Part shown: positions 35,962-46,191 of the stretch, piece by piece
Numbering within the stretch: position 1 is the first letter of the stretch
Layout of the letters: the number at the start of each line of letters is the position of its first letter
From: Bordetella sp. FB-8
GTDB taxonomy: Bacteria; Pseudomonadota; Gammaproteobacteria; Burkholderiales; Burkholderiaceae_B
Direction of reading: 5' to 3'
DNA: 64,000 bases
NCBI RefSeq assembly: GCF_000382185.1
Contig: NZ_KB907784.1
Span: forward strand, 2,930,633 to 2,994,632
Notes under the pieces: model-generated
Database searches by the model: none
What the model saw: only the letters and a program-made list of their open reading frames with translations
What the model was told of the DNA's origin: nothing
Position numbers and translations under genes: made by a program

Positions 35962-36645
35962 CTACGCGGTGCGCAGTGCGGCCAGCAGCGCCTTGGCCGC
36001 GGGCTCGGACGAGGCCGGGTTCTGGCCCGTGATCAGCAGGCCATCGACCACCACATGCGGTTGCCAGTCGGCCGCCTTGGTGAAATGCGCGCCGTGCTCC
36101 TTGAGCATGTCTTCCACCAGGAACGGCACGACCTTGGACAGTCCGGCGGCCGCTTCCTCGGTGTTGGTAAAGCCGGTGACGTTTTTGCCTTTCACCAGCG
36201 GCTTGCCCTCGGGCGACCGCGCCTGTCGCAGCACGCCGGGTGCGTGGCATACGGCCGCGACCGGCTTGCCCGCGGCGATCATCGCGTCGATCAGCGCGAT
36301 TGACGCGGCGTCTTGGGCCAGGTCCCACAAAGGACCGTGCCCGCCGGGATAGAACACGGCGTCGAAGTGGCTCGCCTGCAACGTCGATAATTTTACCGTC
36401 GCGGCCAACGCCGACTGCGCGTCTTTGTCGGCCTTGAAGCGGCGCGTGGCATCGGTTTGCGAGGCCGCGTCGTCGCTCTTGGGGTCGAGCGGCGGCTGGC
36501 CGCCCAACGGCGAGGCCAATGTGAGCGTGGCGCCCGCGTCCGCAAACACATAGTAGGGCGCTGCGAACTCTTCGAGCCAGAAGCCGGTTTTCTTGCCCGT
36601 GTTGCCGAGCTGATCGTGGGAGGTGAGGACCATCAGGATGTTCAT
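35962..36645 (-). CDS. DJ-1/PfpI-family protein (glyoxalase III / class I amidotransferase-like)
   Basis: A 227-aa protein of the Hsp31/GATase1-like group. The nucleophile elbow is AAVCHAPGVL with Cys133. The acidic partner is in GFWLEEFAAPYYVF (Glu25/26), and DAVFYPGGHGPLWDL is characteristic. Members convert methylglyoxal to lactate or act as deglycases/chaperones. The start 36645 aligns with the family; a longer start exists at 36681. It follows the curA-like gene by 46 bp on the same strand, suggesting joint reactive-aldehyde defence. Confidence 0.9.
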   Translation of the reverse strand: MNILMVLTSHDQLGNTGKKTGFWLEEFAAPYYVFADAGATLTLASPLGGQPPLDPKSDDAASQTDATRRFKADKDAQSALAATVKLSTLQASHFDAVFYPGGHGPLWDLAQDAASIALIDAMIAAGKPVAAVCHAPGVLRQARSPEGKPLVKGKNVTGFTNTEEAAAGLSKVVPFLVEDMLKEHGAHFTKAADWQPHVVVDGLLITGQNPASSEPAAKALLAALRTA

Positions 36646-36691
36646 GGGAGTTCGCCTGGGTGAGGTGGAAAATGGGTTCATGCGTGTTTTA

Positions 36692-37723
36692 TTATCGCGT
36701 AAGCTGAATGACCAGCTTGCCGAAGTTTTTGCCTTCGAGCAGACCGATAAAGGCCGCGGGCGCGTTCTCCAGACCGAAGACAATGTCTTCCCGGACCTTG
36801 ACTTTGTGTTCCTGCACCCACGCGCGCATCGTGTCGGCGAACTCGCTCCAGCGCGAGGCGTAATCGTCGAAGATGATGAAACCCTGCATCTTGATGCGCT
36901 TGCGCAGCAGCGTGCCGACAAGCAGGCCCAGCCTGTCCGGACCCGGCGGCAGCTCGGTGGCGTTGTATGCCGCGATCAGGCCGCAAACCGGCACGCGCGC
37001 CTTGGTGTTCAGCAGCGGCAGCACGGCATCGAAGACAGCACCGCCGACGTTCTCGAAGTAGACGTCGATGCCTTTGGGACACGCTGCAGCCAACTGGCCT
37101 GGAAAGTCGGCGGCGCGATGGTCGATGCAGAAGTCTATGCCCAGTTCGTTGACCACATACCGGCACTTTTCTTCTCCCCCCGCGATGCCGACCACGTTGC
37201 AGCCTTTGATCTTGGCGATCTGGCCGACCACGGAACCCACTGCACCGCTCGCCGCCGCGACGACGACGGTTTCCCCCGCCGCTGGACGGCCGATGTCCAG
37301 TAGGCCCATGAAGGCTGTAAAGCCGGGCATGCCCAGCACGCCCAGCGCATGTGAGGGATGGGTATCGTTGTGCGACAGCGTCGTCAAGTCCTTGCCGTCG
37401 GACAGTGCGTAGTCCTGCCAACCTGAGTAGCCCAGCACCAGATCGCCAACGCCGAAGGCATCGTGTCGGGACATCTCGACTCGGCAGACCGTGGCGCCCA
37501 CCATGACATCGCCTATGCCTACCGGCGCGGCATACGACGGCTCCTCGCTCATTCGGCCGCGCATATAAGGGTCCAATGAAAGGTAGAGCGTGCGCAGCAG
37601 GAGCTGGCCGGTTTGCGGCTCGGGCACAGGAGCACGTTCGAGACGGAAGTTCTGCGCGGTGGGCGCGCCGCGCGGCCTGGTGCTTAGAACGATGCGGCGG
37701 TTGACGGTGGTGTTTTGCGACAT
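36692..37723 (-). CDS. curA: NADP-dependent enone reductase (CurA / leukotriene B4 dehydrogenase family)
   Basis: A 343-aa zinc-free medium-chain reductase. Its N-terminus (NRRIVLSTRPRGAPTAQNFRLE) and LSLDPYMRGRMSEEPSYAAPVGIG are typical of the CurA/PTGR group. The dinucleotide motif is AAASGAVGSVVGQIAK, and YFENVGGAVFDAVLPLL is well kept. These enzymes reduce the double bond of alpha,beta-unsaturated ketones with NADPH. It probably forms an operon with the DJ-1/PfpI gene. The exact curcumin-reductase role is not implied by the symbol. Confidence 0.88.
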   Translation of the reverse strand: MSQNTTVNRRIVLSTRPRGAPTAQNFRLERAPVPEPQTGQLLLRTLYLSLDPYMRGRMSEEPSYAAPVGIGDVMVGATVCRVEMSRHDAFGVGDLVLGYSGWQDYALSDGKDLTTLSHNDTHPSHALGVLGMPGFTAFMGLLDIGRPAAGETVVVAAASGAVGSVVGQIAKIKGCNVVGIAGGEEKCRYVVNELGIDFCIDHRAADFPGQLAAACPKGIDVYFENVGGAVFDAVLPLLNTKARVPVCGLIAAYNATELPPGPDRLGLLVGTLLRKRIKMQGFIIFDDYASRWSEFADTMRAWVQEHKVKVREDIVFGLENAPAAFIGLLEGKNFGKLVIQLTR

Positions 37724-38132
37724 GGGGATCGACCTTGGTCTCGAGGGGCGGTGGGCGCTGCTTACTCGTCAGTGTTGCACTCAACGTAGGTAAGTCACCC
37801 TAGCCGCAAAAGCGCTCTCTGTCTGTGCGCTAGCACACACTCGTATCCAGGCAGCGTCAAGCGATACCGAGCCGTATTGCTGCGAGTCGGCCCATCAGGC
37901 CCGGCAACATCCGCTGCACCGTATTTGCCGAGTTGTTCGGCGGCGAGGCGCGCGGGCGCTTTTGAAACACTTCTTTGCATCTTGCCGCAACGTTATGTGC
38001 GCTAAGGAACAGACCCATCCGGACGATGAACGCAGAGTTTAGTCAACGGATCGCATCGCATACCGGATAGCGATGAGCATCTCTTTTTCGGCTGCTACAC
38101 GTGCTATTGAATTTTAAATAGGGATTTGGATC
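37724..38132. other. Divergent intergenic region
   Basis: 409 bp between the curA-like gene (minus) and the aldehyde dehydrogenase (plus). No credible gene. It must hold both promoters; an AT-rich stretch just before 38133 (TTGAATTTTAAAT) may be part of one. Confidence 0.55.
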
Positions 38133-39515
38133 ATGGCCTACAAAAGCGTCAACCCCAACAACGGAAAGACCCTGAAGACGTTCGAGGAGATCAGTGATGC
38201 GCAGCTTGAAAAAAAGCTCGCTGCTGCTCATGCTTGCTTTCAGACTTGGAAGAACACTGGCTACAAGGAGCGCGCCGCCATTGTCGCCAAGGCCGCCAAG
38301 CTCATGCACGCCCATGTCGATGACTTTGCCAAACTCGCTACGCTGGAGATGGGAAAACGCATTGACGAAGCACGCGGCGAAGTAAAATTTAGCGGCGACA
38401 TACTCCAGTACTACGCAAAGAACGCAGAAAAATTCCTCGCCCCGGAAAAGCTCAACCCCGAGCATGGCGAGGCCCATATGGAAAGCAGCCCGATCGGCGT
38501 AATTTTCTGCGTCGAGCCATGGAACTTTCCTTATTACCAACTGGCTCGCGTGGCTGGCCCGCATCTGATGGCAGGCAACGTTCTGGTGGTCAAGCATTCC
38601 AGTAACGTGCCCCAGTGCGCCATCGCCTTCGAGAAGCTGCTGATGGATGCGGGTGCCCCGCAGGGGCTCTACACAAATCTTCTGATCTCGCATGAGCAGG
38701 CGAACAGGGTCATCGACGACCCGCGCGTCAAGGGCGTGGCCCTGACCGGCAGCGTTGCCGCCGGCCGCAGCGTTGCCGCTCGCGCAGGTCAGATCCTCAA
38801 GCCATCCTCGATGGAACTGGGCGGCAGCGATGCCTTCATCGTGCTTGACGATGCCGATCTCGACAAGACGATCCCGTGGGCCGTGTGGGGTCGCATGTAC
38901 AACCAGGGTCAGACCTGCTGCGCATCCAAGCGTTTCATCGTGCTCGATTCGATCGCCGACAAATTCATCGAGAAGTTCCAGGCGGCACTTGCCCTTCAGC
39001 AGCCCGGTGATCCCATGGACGAGAAGACGACCAAGGGTCCGATGTCGCAGGAAGTCGCGCTGACTGACCTGCTCAAGCAGGTCGACGGTGCCGTGGAGCA
39101 CGGTGCGAAGTTACTGATGGGCGGCAAACGCATTGATCGTCCCGGCTCGTTCATGGAGACGACGATACTGACTGACATCGCGCCAGACAACCCGGCATTT
39201 CGCGCTGAATTCTTCGGGCCTGTCGCCCTATTTTTCCGCGTCAAGGACGAGGCGGCCGCCATCGCACTGGCCAACGACTCGGACTTTGGCCTTGGCGGAT
39301 CGGTGTTTACCAAGAATACGGCGCGCGGCAAGCGTGTTGCCAGTCAGGTGGTCACTGGGATGATGTTCATCAACAACATCGACTGGGCCGATGCCGAGCT
39401 GCCGTTCGGTGGCGTCAAGGACTCCGGCTACGGCCGCGAACTCGGCGACATGGGCATCCAGCAGTTTGTGAACAAGAAGCTGGTTCGCGTCAATTCGGTC
39501 GACGCGCCAGCGTAG
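38133..39515 (+). CDS. NAD(P)-dependent aldehyde dehydrogenase (succinate-semialdehyde type)
   Basis: A 460-aa aldehyde dehydrogenase, shorter than most as in the YneI/Sad-like group. The general base is in [17 protein letters not shown] and the catalytic Cys is 262 in [11 protein letters not shown]. Cofactor motif [12 protein letters not shown] is present and the C-terminal [15 protein letters not shown] is standard. Closest remembered relatives are succinate-semialdehyde dehydrogenases. It is first in the run toward the transhydrogenase genes, 26 bp before pntAA. Confidence 0.9.
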   Translation: MAYKSVNPNNGKTLKTFEEISDAQLEKKLAAAHACFQTWKNTGYKERAAIVAKAAKLMHAHVDDFAKLATLEMGKRIDEARGEVKFSGDILQYYAKNAEKFLAPEKLNPEHGEAHMESSPIGVIFCVEPWNFPYYQLARVAGPHLMAGNVLVVKHSSNVPQCAIAFEKLLMDAGAPQGLYTNLLISHEQANRVIDDPRVKGVALTGSVAAGRSVAARAGQILKPSSMELGGSDAFIVLDDADLDKTIPWAVWGRMYNQGQTCCASKRFIVLDSIADKFIEKFQAALALQQPGDPMDEKTTKGPMSQEVALTDLLKQVDGAVEHGAKLLMGGKRIDRPGSFMETTILTDIAPDNPAFRAEFFGPVALFFRVKDEAAAIALANDSDFGLGGSVFTKNTARGKRVASQVVTGMMFINNIDWADAELPFGGVKDSGYGRELGDMGIQQFVNKKLVRVNSVDAPA

Positions 39516-39541
39516 ACAGAACCGCAAGGCGGGAGCCGCTT

Positions 39542-40681
39542 ATGTACATCAATATTGCCATACTCAAGGAGACCCGGCCCCATGAACGACGGGTGGCACT
39601 GGTGCCTTCCGTGGCCTCCAGACTGGTCAAGCTGGGCGCCCGGCTGCATATGCAGTCGGGCGCCGCGGACGCGATCAAACTGAATGATGCCGCGTTCGCG
39701 GATGTCGTCTTTATGGACGATCGCAAGGAACTGGTCAAAGACGCCGATGTCGTGCTCGCCGTGCAGCCTCCAGCCTTGGACGTGGTCAGTGAAATGAAGG
39801 AGGGGGCGATCCTCATTTGTTTCATCTATGCAGGCAAAGAGCCGGCTCTGGTGCAACGCTTGCTGGATCGGAAAATCACCTGTTTCGCGATGGATCGTAT
39901 CCCACGCATCACGCGGGCGCAGTCAATGGACGCCTTGTCGAGCCAGTCCGCCTTGGCTGGGTACTACGCCGTGCAACTGGGCGCGACCCATCTTGCCCGC
40001 ATCTTGCCGAAAATCACGACGGCGGCCGGCGCCATCGGGCCGGCCAAAGTCCTGGTCATGGGACTCGGCGTCGCCGGGCTGGAGGCAATCGCCACGGCGC
40101 ATCGCCTCGGTGCCGTGGTCGAGGGCTACGACGTGCGCCCGGAAACCGAGGAACAGGCATTGTCCCTTGGAGCGAAGTTCGTCGATACCGGCGTCGACGC
40201 AAGCGGAAAGGGCGGCTATGCACGCGAGCTCAGTGCCCAGGAGAAGGCCAAGGTCGCTGCTGTCTTGACCGAGCATATCCAGGCCGCCGACCTCATCATC
40301 ACCACAGCCGCCGTTCCGGGCAAGCCATCCCCCAAGCTCATCAGCCAAGCACAGGTCGCGGGCATGAAAGCCGGCGCCGTGATTGTCGATCTCTCGGCCG
40401 AGGGCGGCGGCAATTGCGAGGACACGCGGCCCGGTGAGACAGCGCAGATCGGCCCGGTGACAATCGTTGCGCCACTGAACATGCCCTCGCTGCTTGGCGA
40501 GGATGCCAGCGAGCTCTATGCCAAAAACCAGTACAACCTGCTGGCGCTAATCATGAAAGACAACGTTATCCAGATCGACTGGGGCGACGAAATTCTTGCC
40601 GGCACGGTGCTCACTCATGCCGGCGAAAACAAGGCGGAAAACAAGGTTGCGCCCAAGCAGGGCGAGTCGACAGCAGCGTGA
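39542..40681 (+). CDS. pntAA: NAD(P) transhydrogenase subunit alpha, NAD(H)-binding part
   Basis: A 379-aa soluble domain I of proton-translocating transhydrogenase, which passes hydride from NADH to NADP+ using the proton gradient. It has KETRPHERRVALVPS near the start, the Rossmann motif VMGLGVAGLEAIATAHRLGAVVEGYDVR, and the mobile-loop and NAD region ending in IVAPLNMPSLLGEDASELYAKN. The alpha subunit is split as in Rhodospirillum, with the membrane part encoded by the next gene. Confidence 0.95.
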   Translation: MYINIAILKETRPHERRVALVPSVASRLVKLGARLHMQSGAADAIKLNDAAFADVVFMDDRKELVKDADVVLAVQPPALDVVSEMKEGAILICFIYAGKEPALVQRLLDRKITCFAMDRIPRITRAQSMDALSSQSALAGYYAVQLGATHLARILPKITTAAGAIGPAKVLVMGLGVAGLEAIATAHRLGAVVEGYDVRPETEEQALSLGAKFVDTGVDASGKGGYARELSAQEKAKVAAVLTEHIQAADLIITTAAVPGKPSPKLISQAQVAGMKAGAVIVDLSAEGGGNCEDTRPGETAQIGPVTIVAPLNMPSLLGEDASELYAKNQYNLLALIMKDNVIQIDWGDEILAGTVLTHAGENKAENKVAPKQGESTAA

Positions 40682-40700
40682 ACCAAGAAGGGGAAAAGCC

Positions 40701-41039
40701 ATGGATTTCCAGATCGCCATTACCGGATTCGTCGCGTTGTACGTCTTCATGCTGGCAGCTTTCGCCGGCTGGGTCATTATCGGCGGTGTGCCGGCCATCT
40801 TGCACACCCCCCTGATGTCGGGCTCCAACTTTGTGCACGGCATTGTCGTGGTCGGCGGAATTTTTGCGCTGCTCAATGCGGTAACGGTGCAGGAGCAGGT
40901 CATCGGCTTTTTCGCGGTGCTGCTCGGAGCGGGCAATGCTGCCGGCGGGTATGCCGTTACCGATCGCATGCTCGCTATGTTCCAGCCTAGCGTCGCCAGC
41001 CACAAACACGCGCGCTCCACGCGCGCCAAGAAGGGTTAA
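40701..41039 (+). CDS. pntAB: NAD(P) transhydrogenase subunit alpha, membrane part
   Basis: A 112-aa protein with about four transmembrane helices. The ATG at 40701 follows GGGGAA, 19 bp after pntAA. The sequence HTPLMSGSNFVHGIVVVGG and ending in a basic tail is the standard PntAB pattern. It forms domain II with the PntB helices. Confidence 0.94.
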   Translation: MDFQIAITGFVALYVFMLAAFAGWVIIGGVPAILHTPLMSGSNFVHGIVVVGGIFALLNAVTVQEQVIGFFAVLLGAGNAAGGYAVTDRMLAMFQPSVASHKHARSTRAKKG

Positions 41040-41048
41040 GGCACCGAT

Positions 41049-42500
41049 ATGCTGATGACTATTTCTCAACTGGCGATTGGCGCGGTCGATCTGGTGGCCG
41101 CCTTTCTCTTCATGTATGGCCTGCTGCGCATGGCGTCCCCTGTGACCGCATCGTCCGGCATTTTCGTCGCAGGCCTGGGCATGCTGGGCGCCGTCATCGC
41201 CAGTTTCCTGTACGCCTTCAGTGTCAGCGCGGCGGCTGAGCCGCATCTGTTGGTCAATATTGCGCTGGCGCTGGGGGCGATCGCCATTGGCGGCGGTATC
41301 GCCGGGTGGGGCGGTCGCAAAGTGGCATTGACCGCCATGCCACAGATGGTGGCCCTCTATAACGGCATGGGCGGCGGCGCGGCCGGTGCCATTGCGGCGA
41401 TCGAATTGTTTGGCAACAAGAGCGCCGGGGCAGGCGAGCTAGTCGTAACTTTGCTCGGCGCGCTAATCGGCGCCGTATCACTCTCCGGCTCATTGATCGC
41501 CTGGGCCAAGCTGGATGGGATCATCAAGAAACCGTTTCGGGTGCGGGGCCAGCAGACAATGAATGGCCTGGTCATGCTGGCGACGCTTGCCGTTGGCGCC
41601 TATATCGTCGTAGAGGCGCAGGGTGGGGGCGTCCTTGCGATCGCCATGCCCGACCTGATCTACCTGTTTTTCGCTTGTGCGCTGGTTTTCGGTGTCATGA
41701 TGACTCTGCCGATTGGCGGCGCCGACATGCCGGTGGTGATCTCGATCTACAACGCTTTCACGGGTTTGGCGGTCGGTCTCGAAGGCTACGTATTGCAGAA
41801 CCCCGCGCTGATGATCGCCGGCATGGTGGTCGGCGCCGCCGGCCTGCTGCTGACGCTGCTGATGGCCAAAGCCATGAATCGCTCGGTGAGCAATATTGTC
41901 TTTACTAACTTCGGCGCCGTTGGCAAACACAAGCGTGGTGCCATCAAGGGCGAACTCAAGCCGATGGCCGCAGGCGACGCCGGTATCGCCATGCGTTATG
42001 CCCGTTCCGTGATCATCGTGCCGGGGTACGGGCTGGCCGCTGCCCAGGGCCAGCAAAAGCTCTATGAATTCGTCAAGTTGCTGCAGGCGGGAGGCGTCAG
42101 CGTCAAGTTCGCGGTCCATCCGGTGGCCGGGCGCATGCCGGGTCAGATGGATGTCCTGCTGGCCGAGGCCGGCGTGCCCTACGACCTCATTTTCCAGCTC
42201 GAAGACATCAACGATGACTTCAAGACCACCGACGTTGCGCTCGTCATCGGTGCCAACGACGTGGTCAACCCGGCGGCGCGCACCGACAAATCGTCGCCGA
42301 TCTTCGGCATGCCTATCCTCAATGCTGATCAGGCCAAGAAGGTGTTCGTGATCAAGCGTGGCGAGGGCAAGGGTTATGCCGGCATTGTCAATGAACTGTT
42401 CTATGGCGACAACAGCAATATGGTCTATGGCGACGCCCTGACCGTGTTGACCAAGATGATCGAAGCCGTTCGCGGCCTGGGGCTGCCCGCGGCGGCTTGA
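41049..42500 (+). CDS. pntB: NAD(P) transhydrogenase subunit beta
   Basis: A 483-aa subunit. The N-terminal half is membrane domain II with about nine helices, including GGADMPVVISIYNAFTGLAVGLEGY. The C-terminal NADP(H)-binding domain III has IIVPGYGLAAAQGQQKLYEF, HPVAGRMPGQMDVLLAEAGVPYD and IGANDVVNPAARTDKSSPI. All hallmark motifs are present, so the three pnt genes together should give a working enzyme. Confidence 0.95.
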   Translation: MLMTISQLAIGAVDLVAAFLFMYGLLRMASPVTASSGIFVAGLGMLGAVIASFLYAFSVSAAAEPHLLVNIALALGAIAIGGGIAGWGGRKVALTAMPQMVALYNGMGGGAAGAIAAIELFGNKSAGAGELVVTLLGALIGAVSLSGSLIAWAKLDGIIKKPFRVRGQQTMNGLVMLATLAVGAYIVVEAQGGGVLAIAMPDLIYLFFACALVFGVMMTLPIGGADMPVVISIYNAFTGLAVGLEGYVLQNPALMIAGMVVGAAGLLLTLLMAKAMNRSVSNIVFTNFGAVGKHKRGAIKGELKPMAAGDAGIAMRYARSVIIVPGYGLAAAQGQQKLYEFVKLLQAGGVSVKFAVHPVAGRMPGQMDVLLAEAGVPYDLIFQLEDINDDFKTTDVALVIGANDVVNPAARTDKSSPIFGMPILNADQAKKVFVIKRGEGKGYAGIVNELFYGDNSNMVYGDALTVLTKMIEAVRGLGLPAAA

Positions 42501-42524
42501 AATGCACTCTTCCAAGGAAACCAC

Positions 42525-43559
42525 ATGACACAGAAAATGCAAGCCGCCCAGGTCGAACAATTCGGCAAGCCGCTGGTGCTCAAGGAGCTTGACGTTCTTA
42601 CGCCCGGCCCGGGCCAGATTTTGGTGAAAACCGAAGCTTGCGGTGTCTGCCACACCGACCTGCATGCGCGCAACGGCGACTGGCCGCTCAAACCGACGCT
42701 GCCATTTACGCCTGGCCATGAGGGCGTCGGCATTGTTACCGCGCTCGGCCTCGGGGTGACGGCGGTGAAGGAAGGGGACCGCGTCGGCGTGCCCTGGCTT
42801 TATTCGGCCTGCGGCCATTGCGAGTTCTGCCTGGCGGCGCAGGAGCCGGTCTGCGCTCAGGCACAGTTTGGCGGCTACACGAAAAACGGCGGCTTTGCCC
42901 AGTACATTCTCGCCGATCCGAACTACGTCGCGCACATCCCGGCTCACCTGGCGGCCAAGGATGCGGCGCCCTTGATCTGCGCAGGTATCACCTCGTACAA
43001 GGGCGTCAAGGAAACCCAGGCCCGGCCGGGAGAATGGATTGTCATTTCGGGCATCGGCGGGCTGGGACATTTGGGGGTGCAATACGCCAAGGCGATGGGG
43101 CTGCACGTATGCGCGGTGGATATCGACGATGGCAAACTCGAACACGCCAAGCGCCTGGGTGCCGATGCGGTGGTCAATGCCAGGAACGGTGACCCGGTGG
43201 CTGCCGTGGTCAAGGCCACGAGCGGCGGCGCCCACGGTGTGCTGATCACGGCCCCGTCACTGCCTGCCTTCGAACAAGGCGTCGGAATGACGCGCAAGCA
43301 CGGCACCTGCGTGCTGGTGGGTATTCCTGCGGGCGAGTTTCCGACGCCACTGTTCGATGTGGTGGCCAACTGCATCACCATCCGTGGTTCCTTTGTCGGA
43401 AATCGACGCGATATGGCCGAGGCGCTTGCATTCGCCGCCGAAGGCAAGGTCAAGGCCGACATCGAGTTGCAGCCGCTGTCGGCCATCAACAAGGTTTTCG
43501 AGCGGCTGGGAAAGGGCGAGGTGCCTTCACGGGTGGTGCTTGACTTCTCGCTTCGGTGA
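42525..43559 (+). CDS. adhP: Zinc-dependent alcohol dehydrogenase AdhP
   Basis: A 344-aa NAD-dependent ethanol/propanol-preferring dehydrogenase. Catalytic zinc ligands are in ACGVCHTDLHARNGDWP and PGHEGVGIV. The structural zinc loop is ACGHCEFCLAAQEPVCAQ. The Rossmann motif is GIGGLGHLGVQYAKAMGLHVCAVDID. It strongly resembles E. coli/Pseudomonas AdhP. It starts 24 bp after pntB and is likely in the same transcript. Confidence 0.93.
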   Translation: MTQKMQAAQVEQFGKPLVLKELDVLTPGPGQILVKTEACGVCHTDLHARNGDWPLKPTLPFTPGHEGVGIVTALGLGVTAVKEGDRVGVPWLYSACGHCEFCLAAQEPVCAQAQFGGYTKNGGFAQYILADPNYVAHIPAHLAAKDAAPLICAGITSYKGVKETQARPGEWIVISGIGGLGHLGVQYAKAMGLHVCAVDIDDGKLEHAKRLGADAVVNARNGDPVAAVVKATSGGAHGVLITAPSLPAFEQGVGMTRKHGTCVLVGIPAGEFPTPLFDVVANCITIRGSFVGNRRDMAEALAFAAEGKVKADIELQPLSAINKVFERLGKGEVPSRVVLDFSLR

Positions 43560-43635
43560 GACAGGCACGGAAAGTTTCAAACAGCCGTTGCAAGCGTACG
43601 TGGCGTAGCAGATTAACTGATCTTAGGAGCTTAAA

Positions 43636-43869
43636 ATGACGGGCGCATATTGGAATGAATGGTACTCGGGTTGGGGTTGGTTCTTGTGGTTTGGCATCAT
43701 GATTCTCTTATTCTCCAGCGCTGGGAATTGGGGCTACACCTACCGTGTACACAGGAACTACGGCGGCCCCAATGGCAAGAGCGCGCAGGACATCCTGAAT
43801 GAGCGCTATGCGCGTGGCGAAATCAGCCACGAGGAATACGCCCGCATGAAGGCAGCCATCTCGGCATAA
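43636..43869 (+). CDS. Small membrane protein with SHOCT domain
   Basis: A 77-aa protein. One hydrophobic N-terminal helix (about residues 11-27, rich in Trp and Phe) is followed by the short C-terminal SHOCT motif DILNERYARGEISHEEYARMKAAI. AGGAG precedes the ATG. Function unknown; SHOCT tails are thought to mediate oligomerisation. Confidence 0.85.
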   Translation: MTGAYWNEWYSGWGWFLWFGIMILLFSSAGNWGYTYRVHRNYGGPNGKSAQDILNERYARGEISHEEYARMKAAISA

Positions 43870-43989
43870 TTGATCTGCCTGCGCCATCAAGCGCTTGGGC
43901 GTCTCGCGGCACCCTTCTGAACGAGGAGCAATTCCAATGAACACCCGAGCCAGCCATGCCAAGGCGAGGACGCGGCCAGCGAGGTTCTC

Positions 43990-45153
43990 ATGCTTGCGTT
44001 CGACGGTTACCTTGATGCGGCCGAGAAGATGCGGGCGGCTGTGCGTGCAGATTCCGGCAGGCAGGCGGGCAAGGTAGTGGCGCGCGCCGCTCAATCCCCT
44101 GCGCTGGCGTGCCGCGCAGCCCTGCTCAACGTGGCGCAGATGAGGCTGGCCGATAGTTTGACGGTGGAGTCCGGTATCTGCGACACCGCGCTAATGGAGA
44201 ACGCCGGCCGCCCGGTTGCACGCGCCATCATGCAACGGTGGACGCCGCGTCCGGTACTCGTTCTATGCGGACCCGGCAGCAATGGCGGTGACGGCTTGGT
44301 CTGCGCGCGGCTCCTGGCACAGGCGCTGCCGATGCAGCACCCGGACAGCAATAAATATACGCGCGGCCACGCCCTGGTCTGGGGCGGTTGGCCGACCACC
44401 GGTGCGGCCCGCATGGCGGCACGCGCGGCGGCCCGGGTGGGTGCGGGCATGACCACGCTGGCTGTGCCCGAGGTCGCGCTGGTGGTGTATGCGACGGCGC
44501 TGACCAGCATCATGGTGCAGCCGGCCACCCAGCCCGAAGACCTTGAAAAGATACTCGCGGACAAACGCTATACCGGGTTGTTGATCGGTCCGGGGGCGGG
44601 GATTGGGCCGGAAACCCGCGCCAGGGTACGGGTCATGCTCGAAGCGGGCCCGGCGACCGTGCTCGATGCCGACGCGCTCTCGAGCTTCAAAGACGACCCG
44701 CAGTCCTTGTTCCACGCCATCAAGGGCGCTTGTGTGCTGACCCCGCACGAAGGCGAATTTTCCCGCTTGTTCGGCGGCGTAGTGGATCTGTCCAGCGACA
44801 AGCTCACCCGCGCCCGCGCTGCCGCGCGCGCCAGTGGGGCCGTCGTCGTGCTCAAGGGGAGCGATACCGTGATCGCCGCGCCCGATGGTCGCGCCATCAT
44901 CAACGCCAATGCGCCGCCAACCCTGGCCACCGCGGGCGCGGGCGACGTGCTCGGCGGCATGGTGCTGGGGCTGCTTGCGCAGGGCATGGACCGTTTTCTT
45001 GCATCGGCCGCCGCGGTGTGGCTGCATGGGGAGTCAGCCGCCGGTTTTGGCCCTGGGCTGCTGGCCGAGGATCTGCCGGACCGCCTGCCGACGGTGTTCC
45101 GTCAGTTGGCTAACCGGGCCATGTATCCGGTATTCAATCCTGGCGGTCCATGA
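43990..45153 (+). CDS. nnr: NAD(P)HX repair enzyme: dehydratase domain with a truncated epimerase domain
   Basis: A 387-aa protein. The C-terminal ribokinase-like NAD(P)HX dehydratase domain is complete: [60 protein letters not shown] and the catalytic [17 protein letters not shown]. The N-terminal epimerase domain keeps only its first about 65 residues ([30 protein letters not shown] to [17 protein letters not shown]). It then jumps, near 44320-44355, straight into the dehydratase domain. About 130 residues are missing in frame. So epimerase activity is probably lost. The first 45 residues are atypical, so the true start may be later. It overlaps the next gene by 4 bp. Confidence 0.85.
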   Translation: MLAFDGYLDAAEKMRAAVRADSGRQAGKVVARAAQSPALACRAALLNVAQMRLADSLTVESGICDTALMENAGRPVARAIMQRWTPRPVLVLCGPGSNGGDGLVCARLLAQALPMQHPDSNKYTRGHALVWGGWPTTGAARMAARAAARVGAGMTTLAVPEVALVVYATALTSIMVQPATQPEDLEKILADKRYTGLLIGPGAGIGPETRARVRVMLEAGPATVLDADALSSFKDDPQSLFHAIKGACVLTPHEGEFSRLFGGVVDLSSDKLTRARAAARASGAVVVLKGSDTVIAAPDGRAIINANAPPTLATAGAGDVLGGMVLGLLAQGMDRFLASAAAVWLHGESAAGFGPGLLAEDLPDRLPTVFRQLANRAMYPVFNPGGP

Positions 45154-46136
45154 TGCATGCAATGGTACTGAACAAGGTGGGCGCCCCGCTGATGTGGACC
45201 GCGTTGCCCGACCGGGAGCCGGGGCTGGGCGAAATTCGCGTCAAGGTGGCCGCTTGCGGCGTGTGCCGAACAGACTTGCACGTCGTCGATGGCGACTTGG
45301 CGCACCCCAAGGTGCCGATCATTCCGGGCCACGAAATCGTCGGCCGCATCGATGCCATTGGAGCGGGCGTGGCGGGCCTGGCGCTCGGCCAGCGCGTGGG
45401 CATTCCGTGGCTGGGCCACACCTGTGGTGTCTGCCCCTACTGCAAGATGCAACGAGAGAACCTGTGCGATCACCCGCAGTTCACCGGCTATACGCGAGAT
45501 GGCGGTTTCGCTACGGCCACGGTCACGGATGCGCGCTTTGCCTTCCCGCTCGGTGATGAGGGCAGCGACGAGTCGCTGGCGCCCTTGTTGTGCGCCGGAC
45601 TGATCGGCTGGCGTGCGCTGACCATCGCGGGAAGCGGCAAGAAGCTGGGCTTGTACGGATTTGGGGCGGCTGCGCATATCCTGGCCCAGGTGGCGACGTG
45701 GCAGGGCCGCTCGGTGTTTGCCTTCACCAGGCCCGCAGACCACGCCACGCAGGACTTCGCCCGCACCTTGGGAGCGGTCTGGGCCGGTGGTTCCGACGAG
45801 ATGCCGCCGCAGCTACTCGATGCGGCCATCATCTTCGCAACCGCGGGCGATCTGGTGCCGCTGGCGCTGAAGGCCGTGCGCAAGGGCGGCCGGGTGGTAT
45901 GCGCCGGCATCCACATGAGCGCCATCCCGGGTTTTCCCTACAGCTTGCTGTGGGAGGAGCGCCAGTTGCTGTCGGTGGCCAACCTCACACGCCAGGACGG
46001 CCTGGATTTCCTGAGCCTGGTGCCGCAGATGGGCATTGCGATCAAGACCACACGCTATCCGCTGCAGAAGGCCAACCAAGCGCTGGCGGATCTACGCGCC
46101 GGCCGATTCGAAGGAGCGGCGGTGCTGGTGCCCTGA
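45150..46136 (+). CDS. Zinc-dependent alcohol dehydrogenase family protein (AdhA-like)
   Basis: A 328-aa medium-chain dehydrogenase. Catalytic zinc ligands are in [16 protein letters not shown] and PGHEIVGRI. The structural loop is [16 protein letters not shown], and the Rossmann motif is [16 protein letters not shown]. The start ATGATG overlaps the nnr stop, so it is coupled to the repair enzyme. It is a different subfamily from adhP upstream. Confidence 0.9.
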   Translation: MMHAMVLNKVGAPLMWTALPDREPGLGEIRVKVAACGVCRTDLHVVDGDLAHPKVPIIPGHEIVGRIDAIGAGVAGLALGQRVGIPWLGHTCGVCPYCKMQRENLCDHPQFTGYTRDGGFATATVTDARFAFPLGDEGSDESLAPLLCAGLIGWRALTIAGSGKKLGLYGFGAAAHILAQVATWQGRSVFAFTRPADHATQDFARTLGAVWAGGSDEMPPQLLDAAIIFATAGDLVPLALKAVRKGGRVVCAGIHMSAIPGFPYSLLWEERQLLSVANLTRQDGLDFLSLVPQMGIAIKTTRYPLQKANQALADLRAGRFEGAAVLVP

Positions 46137-46191
46137 AGATGCCGCCAATGCTGTGTTTCAGGCAGAATGAAGCATGGCACGAGGAACTTCG

